Counted from the stretch's first letter, positions 50,339 to 60,136 are shown. The stretch is 64,000 nucleotides of DNA from Caenimonas sedimenti (GCF_007833165.1 NZ_VOBQ01000008.1:248001-312000), one strand, 5' to 3'. Numbers and translations are program-made. The notes: a model not told the origin generated them from the letters alone.

Positions 50339-53300
50339 CTAGGAGGTCGCCCCGCGCCTGCGATCGGCTCCGACGGCCATGAACTCAACGTCGTGATCGC
50401 CCACGTCGTCTGCGTTCCTAATACTCAGCCCGCGTTTAAGAATGGCCACATCCATCAAGAGATGGGGTTGGCCATCACGAAGCACCACGGGAGCCAGAAA
50501 GCACTCCTGAGCCTCTTCGTAGGCCTGCGCAAAGGCGTCCAGATGCACCGCAGTCTTGGCTGGCACCCGCATGATCCGACTGACAACGCCCGCAGCCTTT
50601 CCATCCCCGGGGAGATTCGAGGTGACCAAGATGGTGTAGTGGTGTGGCTCGGTCGGCGCCACGTTGCGGACGATGGCCACGTAGATGTCTTTGCCTTGGT
50701 CCGTCCCGAACCTCTCTTGCCAGCGCAGAAATATTCCCCGGGCGGCATCCTCGTCTTCGAAGATCAGGCCCAGGATCGGTGGCTCACCCGGTCCCAACAG
50801 AGAAAGACTCGCCCCGCGCCACCGGGCTTTCGCCCAGCGATGCTCGTCAATGACTGAATGGACGCGAACCTCGCGATGGTCACTGATTGCTGCATCGTCA
50901 TCGGCCGATTCCGGGTCCGGCCCAAGCTCCGCGGGGGTGATGGTGAGCCGACGTTCCTTCGGGGGGTAGTCGCGAGTCACCAGGTGATCGAAACGCTCGA
51001 TGCGGGCCACGCCCGACTTGAGCATGCGCTCTCGGCTGTTCGCCGAGAACACGATCATTGCGAAGCGGTCCAAGAACGACTCGTTCTTCTCCAGCTCGCC
51101 GATTGCCTCGGTGAGCTTGCCGGCCGAGCGGCACGTCACTGCCAGGATCGTGTACGCCAGGCCGAGCAGCTTCGGCTGGATGTCTTTCTGCCGGCTCACT
51201 TCGGTCAGAGCCAGACCGGCGGGCCACTGCAGCTTCGCGGCATAGGCAAACTCGTCGAGTTCGTATTCTGGATTCGCCACTGTCGAAGAGAGGCTGATGG
51301 TGACGGCAAAGGCTTCGGTATGGGCACACACCTTCGCCTGCAGCGCTGTGGCGAAGAGCGCTTCGACTGTCCCCACCACGGATTCGGCCACCTGCGCTTC
51401 CAAATCGGAGCCGCCGTGCAGCACTTCGAGCCGGATACCGAGGACACGCGTGAGTAGGGTTTGCTGCTCCCCTTGGCAGTTCAGAACATCCACCTCGCCG
51501 GGCGCGCAGGGCTGGGCGGCCATCAAGCTGAAGACCTGTGCAATGCGCTCAGGGGTGTAGTCCTTCGGTGCCCACCCTTCCTCAAGCAGGAGCTCTTCGT
51601 AGCCCAACACGTAGAGAAGGGCGTACCGACTCGTCGGCATCTCGAGCTGGGCTACGACATCGGGAAGTCGGGCCATTGCTTGTAGATTCGCCCGCTGCAG
51701 GCATGTGAACTGGCAAGCCAGGACATGATCCAGGCGATCCAGCTCCTGGACAAACCGCGGCTTGGACTCGTTGTCGAGAAGCTGCGCCGCGCCGCGCGCC
51801 AGGATCATCACTTCCAGCGCTTCTGGGAAGTAGCGCAACTCCAAGTCAATTGCGACGAGATACAAGAGAGCAGGGACTACTTGGGCAGTAGGTGGCTCGG
51901 CATCCTCCTCGGCCTCAATGAACATGGTTGCGATCGCGACGAGGACGTTGGCTCGCGCGGCCCAGATCAGCCCAATTTCTTGATAGGCCTGTGCCAGACG
52001 CATCAGGGCCTCGCGCTGCTCCTGCCGATATTCCTTCTTGGTCAGCTGGCGTGCCGCGCGCCCGAGAATGCGAATGATCTCCATCGGTTCGTCTAGTTGG
52101 CGCGACCGCTTGAGCAACATCACTGCGCCATTGGCTTCCCCCGTGCGCTCAGCAACAAAGGCAGCAGTCTTGTCGACCAAGGCGGAATAGCCAGCGTCAC
52201 CTCCGGCAACCGCTCCCATCACGCTGATCAGCTCTGACAACCTGCCGCCGGAGAATTCCCCGAGGCCTCGCGCTTGATCGATCACCTCGGAGAACTTGGG
52301 CCACAAGGCCTCGAAGGCCTCGTCATCGCCCTGCATCTTGGCTTGGGCGCCCTGCAGCATCAGCAGGGAGACCCTGGCTTCCAAAGCGTTGTTCGGCAGC
52401 GCTCCATTGGCGGCAACAGCCTCGAGGCGTCCGAACAGGCGCGGGATGCGGTCGTCCAGCTGGATCTGTTCGGCATTCCGAAGGCCATGGATCACCATGT
52501 TGAAGAACAGCTGCGCGATATTGGCGAGGAATTCGAGATTCAGGGCGTAGGGCGAGTCGATGCCCAAGCGTTCCAGTTCCGTGTACTGGTCGATCACGAG
52601 GTCGAAGTCGTCGTACCACCAGAAGGCGGTCCAGATGGACTCGTAGAGAGCCTCCAAGTGCTGCCGATGCGTACCGTGCGAATTGGCGAGTCGAATGGCG
52701 CGGGCAAAACGCCCGTCAGTCTCCACGCGAGGCCGCTCCAGGCCGCGGGACATCTTGGCGGCGACCAATGCCTCCGTCGCCAGCTGCATCTTTCTGCCGG
52801 CAAAGTGATCAGGATCCGCGATCAGGTTTTCGATCTCCTCCAGTTGCTGCTCGCGCACGTAGTCCGTCGGCCCCAAACGCGCTGCCTTGGACACCCGCCC
52901 CGCGCCCAGGTAATTGACCGCCAGGTCGCGCCAGTCGTTCTCGATGATCTGCTCGACGATCCAGGCACGGTCATGGATGGTCACTTCCACCTTATGGGCC
53001 TCGCGCATCTCGTCCTGCACTTCCGCACGGTCCTTGGAGCGAGCGAACTGCGAGGTCACGCAGATGATCTGCACGTACGGCCGCTTGGTTCCCACCAAAG
53101 CGATCACGTCGTCACGCACCTTCTGGCGCCATCCCTCCTTCGCGCTGAACGCGAAGGCCCACCGCTGCTGACCCGCCTGAGGGGATCCGACGTACCACAA
53201 GGTGGAGATTTCCTCGGCCACAGGGAACGTCTCGGAATCTGCCTTCCCATCCCCTCCGCCCTCGGGACCGGTTGCAGGCCGCAGGTTGGGGCAGACGGCT

Positions 53301-53497
53301 CGCTCGCACAGCTTCCTGCAAAACACTTCGAACGCGTGGTGCTCATTGCGCGCCGTGATGGTCGACAGCCGATACTCGAGCTCGTCGCCTGTCAATTCAT
53401 AGTGCGCCCTGGACGTGGTGTCGGAGTAGTACTCCGGCCGCAGTTGGCGCATGAACTGCGTGGGCGAAACGCCAGGCTGTGGTTCTTCTGGGTCCAT
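50339..53497 (-). CDS. Large protein with restriction-endonuclease-like N-terminus and helical-repeat body
   Basis: 1052 residues from the ATG at 53497 (MDPEEPQPGVSPTQFMRQLR). Residues about 50-150 look like an Mrr-type PD-(D/E)XK nuclease: FEVFCRKLCERAVCPNLRPA, GGGDGKAD (about 79-86), WAFAFSAKEGWRQKVRDDV (SxK about 115-118) and YVQIICVTSQFARSKDRAEV. The long remainder is helical with TPR-like character, and the last about 150 residues are alpha/beta. No Walker motifs are visible. The gene is alone, beside an IS relic and a nuclease/XRE pair, which suggests a single-gene defence factor; function unproven. Confidence 0.65.
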   Translation of the reverse strand: MDPEEPQPGVSPTQFMRQLRPEYYSDTTSRAHYELTGDELEYRLSTITARNEHHAFEVFCRKLCERAVCPNLRPATGPEGGGDGKADSETFPVAEEISTLWYVGSPQAGQQRWAFAFSAKEGWRQKVRDDVIALVGTKRPYVQIICVTSQFARSKDRAEVQDEMREAHKVEVTIHDRAWIVEQIIENDWRDLAVNYLGAGRVSKAARLGPTDYVREQQLEEIENLIADPDHFAGRKMQLATEALVAAKMSRGLERPRVETDGRFARAIRLANSHGTHRQHLEALYESIWTAFWWYDDFDLVIDQYTELERLGIDSPYALNLEFLANIAQLFFNMVIHGLRNAEQIQLDDRIPRLFGRLEAVAANGALPNNALEARVSLLMLQGAQAKMQGDDEAFEALWPKFSEVIDQARGLGEFSGGRLSELISVMGAVAGGDAGYSALVDKTAAFVAERTGEANGAVMLLKRSRQLDEPMEIIRILGRAARQLTKKEYRQEQREALMRLAQAYQEIGLIWAARANVLVAIATMFIEAEEDAEPPTAQVVPALLYLVAIDLELRYFPEALEVMILARGAAQLLDNESKPRFVQELDRLDHVLACQFTCLQRANLQAMARLPDVVAQLEMPTSRYALLYVLGYEELLLEEGWAPKDYTPERIAQVFSLMAAQPCAPGEVDVLNCQGEQQTLLTRVLGIRLEVLHGGSDLEAQVAESVVGTVEALFATALQAKVCAHTEAFAVTISLSSTVANPEYELDEFAYAAKLQWPAGLALTEVSRQKDIQPKLLGLAYTILAVTCRSAGKLTEAIGELEKNESFLDRFAMIVFSANSRERMLKSGVARIERFDHLVTRDYPPKERRLTITPAELGPDPESADDDAAISDHREVRVHSVIDEHRWAKARWRGASLSLLGPGEPPILGLIFEDEDAARGIFLRWQERFGTDQGKDIYVAIVRNVAPTEPHHYTILVTSNLPGDGKAAGVVSRIMRVPAKTAVHLDAFAQAYEEAQECFLAPVVLRDGQPHLLMDVAILKRGLSIRNADDVGDHDVEFMAVGADRRRGATS

Positions 53498-53557
53498 GTG
53501 CTCGCGCTTTGACGACGATGGGCGTGCGAGGCTGCTAATCAGACGCCAAGGGGCATT

Positions 53558-53938
53558 ATGGGCCGCATCGCACCCCTTTCCAACCTCTACCCGGTGCCGC
53601 CAGGAACGGTCCTGCGTGTTGGACGCGGGTTCTATGACCATGTGGCCTTACTGGGCGAGGTCGCATGGGGTGCCGAGCGACTTGTCCTGTCTTTCGGGCC
53701 CGATTCACGCGGCGCCTATTGGATCGGAGAGTTCCTGCCGATCCTGCACTCGCGCAAGTGTGATTGGGCGACGCGGCAGTGGCGGCCTCCAGGATGCGAC
53801 ACAGCACTCGGACATGCGGTTTCTCGCGATCGCCGCCGAAGGCTTCTACTGCTGCAGCATCAAAAGGGGCTCCCGATGCTTGGTCCTGGGCGATCGGAGC
53901 TCCAGTCCCTTAGCGAAGCAGCCCGCCCACCGAACTGA
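53558..53938 (+). CDS. Hypothetical, possible LRAT/NlpC-like fragment
   Basis: 126 residues. The first half (VPPGTVLRVGRGFYDHVALL, then a GEVAWGAERLVLSFGPDSRG stretch) resembles the start of LRAT/NC-type papain-like domains, with a His in YDHVALLG. The second half is Arg-rich and shows no matching Cys motif, so the gene may be frameshifted or truncated. It is divergent from the 1052-residue gene, 60 bp away. Low confidence. Confidence 0.35.
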   Translation: MGRIAPLSNLYPVPPGTVLRVGRGFYDHVALLGEVAWGAERLVLSFGPDSRGAYWIGEFLPILHSRKCDWATRQWRPPGCDTALGHAVSRDRRRRLLLLQHQKGLPMLGPGRSELQSLSEAARPPN

Positions 53939-53964
53939 GCGCCGGTCCCGACGACTGGTGCAGG

Positions 53965-55662
53965 CTAAGGAAATTCCTGCGGAGGACGCCTGCAGGCCAC
54001 GGATGTAGCCCGAAGGACGCCGCTCGCACACAACCTCGCGTTGCGCGCATCCTGGGATTCGGCCGCGGGCGACGGCTCTGCCCTTTTTTCCGGAGAAATC
54101 TCCTGTACCGATGCGGCGAGTGATCCCTGGGCGATGATGTCGGCCCGGATCTGCCGGGACGGATGGACGACTGTTAATCCGATGAGGCGCAAGTCGTTCA
54201 CGGTTCCAGTAAGGCGCACGACGCCGGCCTGTCTGTTCAGCCCCTCACGCAGGTTGCCACGTGCCTTCTCGGACAGCGGCGCGACGTCGACGACCAGTCG
54301 ACGCCGCAGTTCATCGCGAATCGTGTCGTGTGCGAACAGGTTCGCCAGCTTGACGAGCAGATTGTGCGTTTCGATGGTGAAGTCCAAGTCGGGCATCGTT
54401 ACCGTCTGCTGCACGGCGTCGACGTGCGGTGTACCAACGAGAAAACCGGTCAGCTCGAAGTCTCGCAGCAAGCTGTACCTCCCGCGGATCTTCACACTCA
54501 CCACGGCACGGGTGTCCACCGACGACACCGTGACCGAAGTGACGCGGATGGAATTGCCGTCCCCAAGGGGCACCGTCAATCCGTCACCGATTTGACCCTG
54601 CACCTGTGTGTCGATGTAGGCATGGTCCGCGAAGACCGGTAGTGGAACGTAGAACATGTTCCCGGGAAGCGCGGCCTCCAGCTTCGGGAGCGTCGACGTC
54701 GCGGCCTTCGGTTCGCTGCCCAGGGTCACCATGGGCAGTGCTTCCAAGGTGAGCGACACATCCATGCCGCGATCCGTGAATGTCGGCGTTGACGATGCTA
54801 CGCGCGTGGGATTAATCGTCAGCCATTGGGATTCCCCAAGCTGAATTGGCATCGAGGCGTCCTTCCAAGCCTGCCGGACGCGGGCCTCAATAAGTAGTTC
54901 CTCAGATACTTTCGCGTTGATGCTGCCGAATTCTTTGGTGAGAGCATCCTTGAAGGCGTCGCGCACCCTGCCGGTCGCATTGAACTTTTCCACAAAGGGA
55001 ATCACCACTTGGCAGCGGTCCAGCGGGTCGAGCCGGTCGATGGTCGGAGTGAGAGAAACTGACCACTCGGGCGTGAGCGCCAAGCCAGTCGACAGGGTCA
55101 TGTCGATCCGTCGTAGCGACTCGCCGTTCTTGCCGCAGCTGCCATAGACAAGAGGCGTGTGGATCGGAGGCAATTGACATGCGCTGATGCGTAGGCGAGG
55201 CAAGCAGACAGGAAAGAAGGGCGTGCAAATGTGCCCGTCGACGACCGGGCACGGTATGGCCGGTGGGGTGACCCATTCTCTTCCGCGCGCTCCGATCCAA
55301 TAGGAGAGGCGCGTGTCGATCGCGACGCGAGTTCCCTTCGGCGTGACTGTCGCCTTGTCGCGCGTCACGTTATAGCCAAGACTGATCCCGCCCTTCTGGT
55401 CCGCGCCGCCATCGACGGAGAAGTTGTATTCCTGCTCGCCCATCGACGAGGGGAGGGCCTCGTTCAGTGCCTTTTCCAGCAAGGGCGCCGCAACATTGAT
55501 GCTGACTTGCACCACAGACACGGGTGGCGGCGGCGCAGGTGGAGCCATGCCTGCGGGTGGCTGCGGAGCTGCGAATTTCACCGTGCCGCAACCAGATACG
55601 GCCAACGCCATTGCGGTAGCCCAAACCATGTACTGCAACCTGCTCCAAAGTCGCGTAGTCAT
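53965..55662 (-). CDS. DUF4403-family lipoprotein
   Basis: 565 residues. The N-terminus is a lipoprotein signal (MVWATAMALAVSGC). Two repeats of a beta-rich lipid-binding-like (DUF4403) domain follow: VSINVAAPLLEKALNEALPS, LSYWIGARGREWVTPPAIPC, then FYVPLPVFADHAYIDTQVQG and MPDLDFTIETHNLLVKLANL. Proteins of this family are thought to be envelope lipid-handling factors; function is unproven. The C-terminal about 40 residues are low in hydrophobicity. It is monocistronic. Confidence 0.75.
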   Translation of the reverse strand: MTTRLWSRLQYMVWATAMALAVSGCGTVKFAAPQPPAGMAPPAPPPPVSVVQVSINVAAPLLEKALNEALPSSMGEQEYNFSVDGGADQKGGISLGYNVTRDKATVTPKGTRVAIDTRLSYWIGARGREWVTPPAIPCPVVDGHICTPFFPVCLPRLRISACQLPPIHTPLVYGSCGKNGESLRRIDMTLSTGLALTPEWSVSLTPTIDRLDPLDRCQVVIPFVEKFNATGRVRDAFKDALTKEFGSINAKVSEELLIEARVRQAWKDASMPIQLGESQWLTINPTRVASSTPTFTDRGMDVSLTLEALPMVTLGSEPKAATSTLPKLEAALPGNMFYVPLPVFADHAYIDTQVQGQIGDGLTVPLGDGNSIRVTSVTVSSVDTRAVVSVKIRGRYSLLRDFELTGFLVGTPHVDAVQQTVTMPDLDFTIETHNLLVKLANLFAHDTIRDELRRRLVVDVAPLSEKARGNLREGLNRQAGVVRLTGTVNDLRLIGLTVVHPSRQIRADIIAQGSLAASVQEISPEKRAEPSPAAESQDARNARLCASGVLRATSVACRRPPQEFP

Positions 55663-55911
55663 AGGTCCCCCTCACGGCCTCCAATTTCGATTATGGGCGG
55701 GTAGGGGCCGGGTGTCCAATTTGAGGAGCCTTGTCACTTCTGCGTTGTCCGCCGGTATATCGAAATCGACAGTGCCCGCACGCTTAAAGCGTTCACCACG
55801 ACGATTGATGACCGACCGGTGACGTTTGTCTCGCGATTTTGGGGCAGGGTTCGGCTCGACGAGGGCTGAACTGATGGCCCGCAGTTCTCATTCCGGCACC
55901 GTGGCCCACCT
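55663..55911. other. Gap; nothing supported
   Basis: About 250 bp between the DUF4403 gene and the SRAP gene, both on the minus strand. I see no convincing gene, terminator or promoter. Confidence 0.35.
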
Positions 55912-56658
55912 CTAGAAGAGATCGCCGGACTGCGGCTTGACGTCCTTACCAGGCGGCTCGAGAGGCGACGCGGGCACACCGTCGATGTCGGGCCGCGGGA
56001 CCGCGACTTTTCCCTTGCTTGCGCGCGGTGGCAGCGGCCTCGGCGCCGCAGCAAGCGGTCCCATCCACTGCCGGAAGTACCTCGGCGCTTCTTCCACCGC
56101 GCATGTCAGCCAAGCGTCGTAGTCTGCCGGGGCGAGCACGACCACCATCCGCTTCTCGTCACCTGGCTTGTGGAATCGCTTCATCAGCGGGTGATCGTCC
56201 GCGTTCACCGTGACTAGCGCGAAGCTCTCTCGCGTATTGCCCTCCGCATCACGCGACTTGCTGTAGACGCCTGCGATGCCCATGGGCGCGCCCGATTCCT
56301 GCTTGATCTCCCACCGGACGGGCACGCCGCTTTCGTAGTTCGGCTCGAAGATCACCTCGGACGGGACGATGCATCGCTGGCCCCTGCGCCACGCATCGCG
56401 AAAGCTGGGCAGGCTGTGGACTGTCTCGCTGCGTGCGTTGTACGTTCGGCGGCCATAGGCCACTTCCTTGCACCAATGGGGTAGGAGCCCGAAGTGGCCC
56501 TTGAACGCTTCGAGCTTGCCCTTCTCGTTCAGGCGAATGAAAGGCGCGACCCCTGTCGGCCAAGCTTCCGGAGGAAGCTCCGTCTTGAAGTCGCGTTCGA
56601 TGCCAAACCATGTCAGCATGCGATCGCCCGCGGTGACCGGGATGTAGTTCGCGCACAT
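55912..56658 (-). CDS. yedK: SOS response-associated peptidase (SRAP, YedK/HMCES family)
   Basis: 248 residues from the ATG at 56658, chosen because it places the catalytic Cys at position 2 (MCANY), which must be exposed after Met removal. Other SRAP residues are present: Asn in YNARSET (about 72), Glu in CIVPSEVIFEP (about 97) and the His of MKRFHKPGDEKRM (about 162). It forms a covalent link to abasic sites in single-stranded DNA and shields them. It is divergent from a DNA ligase gene 60 bp away. Confidence 0.93.
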   Translation of the reverse strand: MCANYIPVTAGDRMLTWFGIERDFKTELPPEAWPTGVAPFIRLNEKGKLEAFKGHFGLLPHWCKEVAYGRRTYNARSETVHSLPSFRDAWRRGQRCIVPSEVIFEPNYESGVPVRWEIKQESGAPMGIAGVYSKSRDAEGNTRESFALVTVNADDHPLMKRFHKPGDEKRMVVVLAPADYDAWLTCAVEEAPRYFRQWMGPLAAAPRPLPPRASKGKVAVPRPDIDGVPASPLEPPGKDVKPQSGDLF

Positions 56659-56718
56659 GGCCAGCATCTTACTCAGCAGCACTCCGAGCTACACCGACGC
56701 GGCTCGTCTCGCTTCACA

Positions 56719-57381
56719 ATGGCGATGGACCCACCAGCCCCGGCCGCCGTGAAGCCCAAAACGCCGTTCCCGATCACGATCCCTGCTCCGATGCACGCAA
56801 CCGACGGCGGCCGTCCTTTCACGGACGAAGCGAACTGGGCGGTGGAGATCAAGTACGACGGGTATCGAACCATGGCAGGTATCGTCAAGGGTGAGGTCGA
56901 GCTGCGGACCAAGAACGGTGTGACCTGTAGTCACTGGTGGCCAGAGATCGTCGGCGCGCTCCAGAAGGTCCCAGGTGGGCCTCACGTCGTGGACGGTGAG
57001 GCTGCGGTCCTGGTCGACGGCCAGTCGGATTTCAACAAGACACACCGGCGGGCGGCGCGCCGCGGCTACGCGCCCGGCGATGACCTCGTCGTCTTTTGCG
57101 CCTTCGACATCCTCATCCACAAAGGGCGCGACGTCATGGGCTTGCCGTACACAAAGCGCAAAGAGCTCCTGTCGAAACTGCTCGTCGACGTGCCGGGCGT
57201 CCTGGTCGTCACCTACCTTCCTGCCAACGTCCAGCATTTCGCCACGCTCGTTGAAGGCTTCAAGCTGGAAGGTTTCGTCGCGAAAAAGTTGAACAGCCTG
57301 TACCTCCCCGGCATCAAGTCGCGCGATTGGTTGAAGATCAAGCGCAAGGGCTGGAACGAGGGCAGAAACTGGAAGAGCTGA
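56719..57381 (+). CDS. Minimal ATP-dependent DNA ligase, adenylation domain only
   Basis: 220 residues from the ATG at 56719. Nucleotidyltransferase motifs: I as VEIKYDGYR with Lys45, III as VFCAFDILIH, IV as LEGFVAKKL and V as DWLKIKRKG. The protein stops just after motif V, so the usual OB-fold is absent, unlike LigD or most bacterial Lig E-type ligases. It may need a partner protein, or act as a nick-sensing or RNA/DNA adenylyltransferase. It shares a divergent promoter region with the SRAP gene, which suggests a repair pair. Confidence 0.85.
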   Translation: MAMDPPAPAAVKPKTPFPITIPAPMHATDGGRPFTDEANWAVEIKYDGYRTMAGIVKGEVELRTKNGVTCSHWWPEIVGALQKVPGGPHVVDGEAAVLVDGQSDFNKTHRRAARRGYAPGDDLVVFCAFDILIHKGRDVMGLPYTKRKELLSKLLVDVPGVLVVTYLPANVQHFATLVEGFKLEGFVAKKLNSLYLPGIKSRDWLKIKRKGWNEGRNWKS

Positions 57382-57517
57382 CCACCACGGGTCAACCACT
57401 GCAACAGCACGGGGCCTGCCCCAGTCGCCGCCTCCGGCCCGTCAACCACAATCTGAGCGTCGTGCGGTCACAGGAGCTCTCGCGCTCAATACTGCCGCGT
57501 GCTTGTTGGACGCACTA

Positions 57518-58144
57518 TCAGTTCAGTTGAATCGCGAGAACGTCAAGCGAGGGAGAGAGCAGGCATGTGAAATTCACGGCCTTCAAGTCGGGGCCCGTCG
57601 CTTTGTAAAAAGCAGCACCACCGACTGCGATGTCGTACAGTTCGGCCTTCCGTCCCCCAATGACGAGCCCCGGGCGGTATTTCGGACTCCCCGACGCGAT
57701 CTCCACCACGCTGCTGTATACGGCATGGTCGAAGCCCTCGCGATTGATCTTCACCGGTGCGGCAGTCAAGCAAACCTTGGCAGCGTCGGCGTTGCCCTTG
57801 GGTGTGTTGATAGCTGACGACTTAGGCGAATTTTGCAGTCGCCAAAAGGCCTGCGCGGGACTGGACGAGGCCGGCTCGTATCGGCCTGTGCCCTCTCGCA
57901 AATAGCACTCGACCAACTGCGGGCTCATGCCATCAATGGCGACGAAGGTCACATCCGGATGCCTGGCTCTAGCTGCAGCAACGTATTTCGAATCGATCTC
58001 GAAGGCAGCAGCCTTGCCCTTGGCCCGTGACAAGCACAACTTTTCTTTCTCAAGGTCGTTGCCAACTCTGTCACCTGGGACCATCTCCGCCCAAGACGCC
58101 ATCGCAAAACAGGTCAACAAGACAATGGCCGCCAGACGCCGCAT
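57518..58144 (-). CDS. Secreted hypothetical protein
   Basis: 208 residues from the ATG at 58144, with GAGG 8 nt upstream. Signal peptide MRRLAAIVLLTCFAMASWA. The mature part has three Cys (KLCLSRAKG, LVECYLREG, AKVCLTAAP) and a YRPGLVIGGRKAELYDIAVG segment. No family is recognised. It probably works in the periplasm. It is divergent from the next gene. Confidence 0.6.
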   Translation of the reverse strand: MRRLAAIVLLTCFAMASWAEMVPGDRVGNDLEKEKLCLSRAKGKAAAFEIDSKYVAAARARHPDVTFVAIDGMSPQLVECYLREGTGRYEPASSSPAQAFWRLQNSPKSSAINTPKGNADAAKVCLTAAPVKINREGFDHAVYSSVVEIASGSPKYRPGLVIGGRKAELYDIAVGGAAFYKATGPDLKAVNFTCLLSPSLDVLAIQLN

Positions 58145-58263
58145 GGTGATCCTCGGTGATGTGAGCGAAATTGTATACACCGACGCACCACAGCGCGGGC
58201 AATTTTGCCGGTGCCAGATTTCGCGAAAACATGAACAATGCAAGCAAATGAGGAGCACGAACG

Positions 58264-59016
58264 ATGAGAGTTTTTCCCGTGCTTCGCGAAGATGTTCATC
58301 AGGGTGTCGTGTGGCTGACACGTCCCGGCATGGCATCGCGCGAGGTAGTGAAGATCACCAACACCAGCAACAAGAAATCCATCCACGTGGAGGCGTTGAA
58401 GTTCGAGGAGAACTTTCTAAACGCATACAACCAACCTGGTCGGGCGAAGATCACCGACCCAGCCAACTCCTTGGTCATTGGAGGATGGCACCGCGCACTT
58501 CTCGGGGACCTGCCGACCAAGGAAGATGTGCCAATAGCCATCAAATCCAGCGGAGGATGGTGGGGGCGGTTTCAGGCTTGCGTCGATCACCCTCAAACAG
58601 TGGTCCGCGTGGCCGCATGGCTCAGTGCCATCGGCCTTGCCCTAGGGATACTCGGGGCCGTGCTTGGGGCGTTGCCATACATGTGGAACCCCGCGACGAA
58701 CACCAGCACGACGCAGCACCGTGAATTGACAATGGCCGAACTGCCGAACGTACTGCTGTCTGCTTCGCTGCGGGACGGCTACTTGGCGGGCAAGTATTTC
58801 AATCAGACGCCGGACACCGTCATCACACACATCACAGTGGAAGCCGTCCCCCAGGAAGAGAAGAATCCCTTCAACGCTGCCGCTCCCCGATTCTTCGAGG
58901 TGGCAGCAGCCGCGCAGCCTCGCGCAATGTCTTCGCCGTTCGCGGCGGAGACGGGGCCACTCAATCCAGAGTTTCACACTCTGCGGGTGGTGGGAGCAAA
59001 GGGGTTCCGTCGATGA
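58264..59016 (+). CDS. Hypothetical membrane-anchored protein
   Basis: 250 residues. An N-terminal beta-rich soluble part (GVVWLTRPGMASREVVKITN, NKKSIHVEALKFEENF) is followed by one transmembrane helix (VAAWLSAIGLALGILGAVLG, about 118-137) and an extracytoplasmic tail. No known domain is recognised. The N-terminal part could be an immunoglobulin-like fold, but this is a guess. Confidence 0.55.
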   Translation: MRVFPVLREDVHQGVVWLTRPGMASREVVKITNTSNKKSIHVEALKFEENFLNAYNQPGRAKITDPANSLVIGGWHRALLGDLPTKEDVPIAIKSSGGWWGRFQACVDHPQTVVRVAAWLSAIGLALGILGAVLGALPYMWNPATNTSTTQHRELTMAELPNVLLSASLRDGYLAGKYFNQTPDTVITHITVEAVPQEEKNPFNAAAPRFFEVAAAAQPRAMSSPFAAETGPLNPEFHTLRVVGAKGFRR

Positions 59017-59092
59017 GGGCGGGCACGGCAACCTCCTCCGTGGGCCACAGGGACGTCGAACCGCACCAAAGATGATCGAGTCGGCTGGCAAT

Positions 59093-59722
59093 CTAGGCGG
59101 CGCGGATGGCGGCAGTGAGGGCCGCCCATGCGTCGGGTGCCAGATTCCCCGGCGAAACGTAGGAGGCGCGCCGGTTCCTCACCCTGAAGCGGAGGGGGCT
59201 GGACGCTAAGGATTGCGCTTCAAGCCACAGTCGTTCGGAACGCATGACGACCATTACAGCCCCCCGAGCCGCGCACAGGCTAGCTGCCTCTAGGAGCAAG
59301 GCACGGCTTGGCAGGCGCAATGAGCTGTCAAATTTCTCGCTCGCCCAAGGAGTGAGCTGAAGGCAGGCAATGCTATTTGAGATTCGCTCGACCCCGAACT
59401 CCTCAATGAGCCATCTCAGACGGTCAGACCACCACTTGTTGAGGCCGGCGGGAGCTTCAGGATGCAGGCCGCTTAGGGGCCACCCGTTGCGTTTGAAGCC
59501 GTGATCTTCCGAAGATGAAGTCTTGTCGAATCCAGGATTCGACAGCAACAGAACAACAGCCGCATCATCGATGTTGCCTTCGTAAGCACTCGGTCCCATC
59601 TCGGGGTGGAGTTTGAACTCAGCCCGAGTCTTCGGTCGGCGGTTGTAAGCCGAGACCTTGACTTCATCGATGGAGCCGAGGTGTTCGGCAATCAGAAGGT
59701 CGGAGACAGCGGCCTGCGGCAT
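59093..59722 (-). CDS. Hypothetical protein, faint uracil-DNA-glycosylase-like pattern
   Basis: 209 residues (MPQAAVSDLLIAEHLGSIDE). The segment DAAVVLLLSNPGFDKTSS resembles the NPG loop of UDG-superfamily-like hypotheticals, followed by LNKWWSDRLRWLIEEFGVER and SIACLQLTPWASEKF. There is no signal peptide. The assignment to the UDG fold is tentative; it may be an unrelated alpha/beta protein. Confidence 0.5.
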   Translation of the reverse strand: MPQAAVSDLLIAEHLGSIDEVKVSAYNRRPKTRAEFKLHPEMGPSAYEGNIDDAAVVLLLSNPGFDKTSSSEDHGFKRNGWPLSGLHPEAPAGLNKWWSDRLRWLIEEFGVERISNSIACLQLTPWASEKFDSSLRLPSRALLLEAASLCAARGAVMVVMRSERLWLEAQSLASSPLRFRVRNRRASYVSPGNLAPDAWAALTAAIRAA

Positions 59723-59785
59723 ATGACAGCCCTTAGGGTGGTTCCGGAGGTGCGCTTGCCGGCGTGTTCGCAGAGGCCCGGCGAA

Positions 59786-60136
59786 TCAGGGCGCCCACTT
59801 ACCCTGTTCACTGACCAGGACTTTCTGTCCTTGTTTCACCTCAAGGTGCCCCTCCTGCATCACGCGGTAGACGGTGCCGCTGTTGCGGAACTCATAGCCA
59901 AGAAATCTGTTGGGCGTCACTCCGTCGGCCGCCATGGTGTGTAAGGTCTTTCCTGTGAGGGTCAATGCGCTGCCCGTCTTTCGGCTCACCCCTACATATT
60001 TGGCATCGACACAGGAAATGACACCTTCCCCGCACCCGATGATGGTGACAACAAAACTCGGGGTGATCAGCACCTCTTGAGCGTGTCCGCTTGTGGCAAG
60101 CAGAACGAGGCAGCACAGGGATAGCCGTTTGATCAT
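59786..60136 (-). CDS. Secreted hypothetical protein
   Basis: 116 residues from the ATG at 60136 (MIKRLSLCCLVLLATSGHAQ), which is a clear signal peptide. The mature domain is small and beta-rich with two Cys (TIIGCGEGVISCVDAKYVGV), probably a disulfide. It is divergent from the lipoprotein gene that starts at 60247. No family is recognised. Confidence 0.55.
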   Translation of the reverse strand: MIKRLSLCCLVLLATSGHAQEVLITPSFVVTIIGCGEGVISCVDAKYVGVSRKTGSALTLTGKTLHTMAADGVTPNRFLGYEFRNSGTVYRVMQEGHLEVKQGQKVLVSEQGKWAP

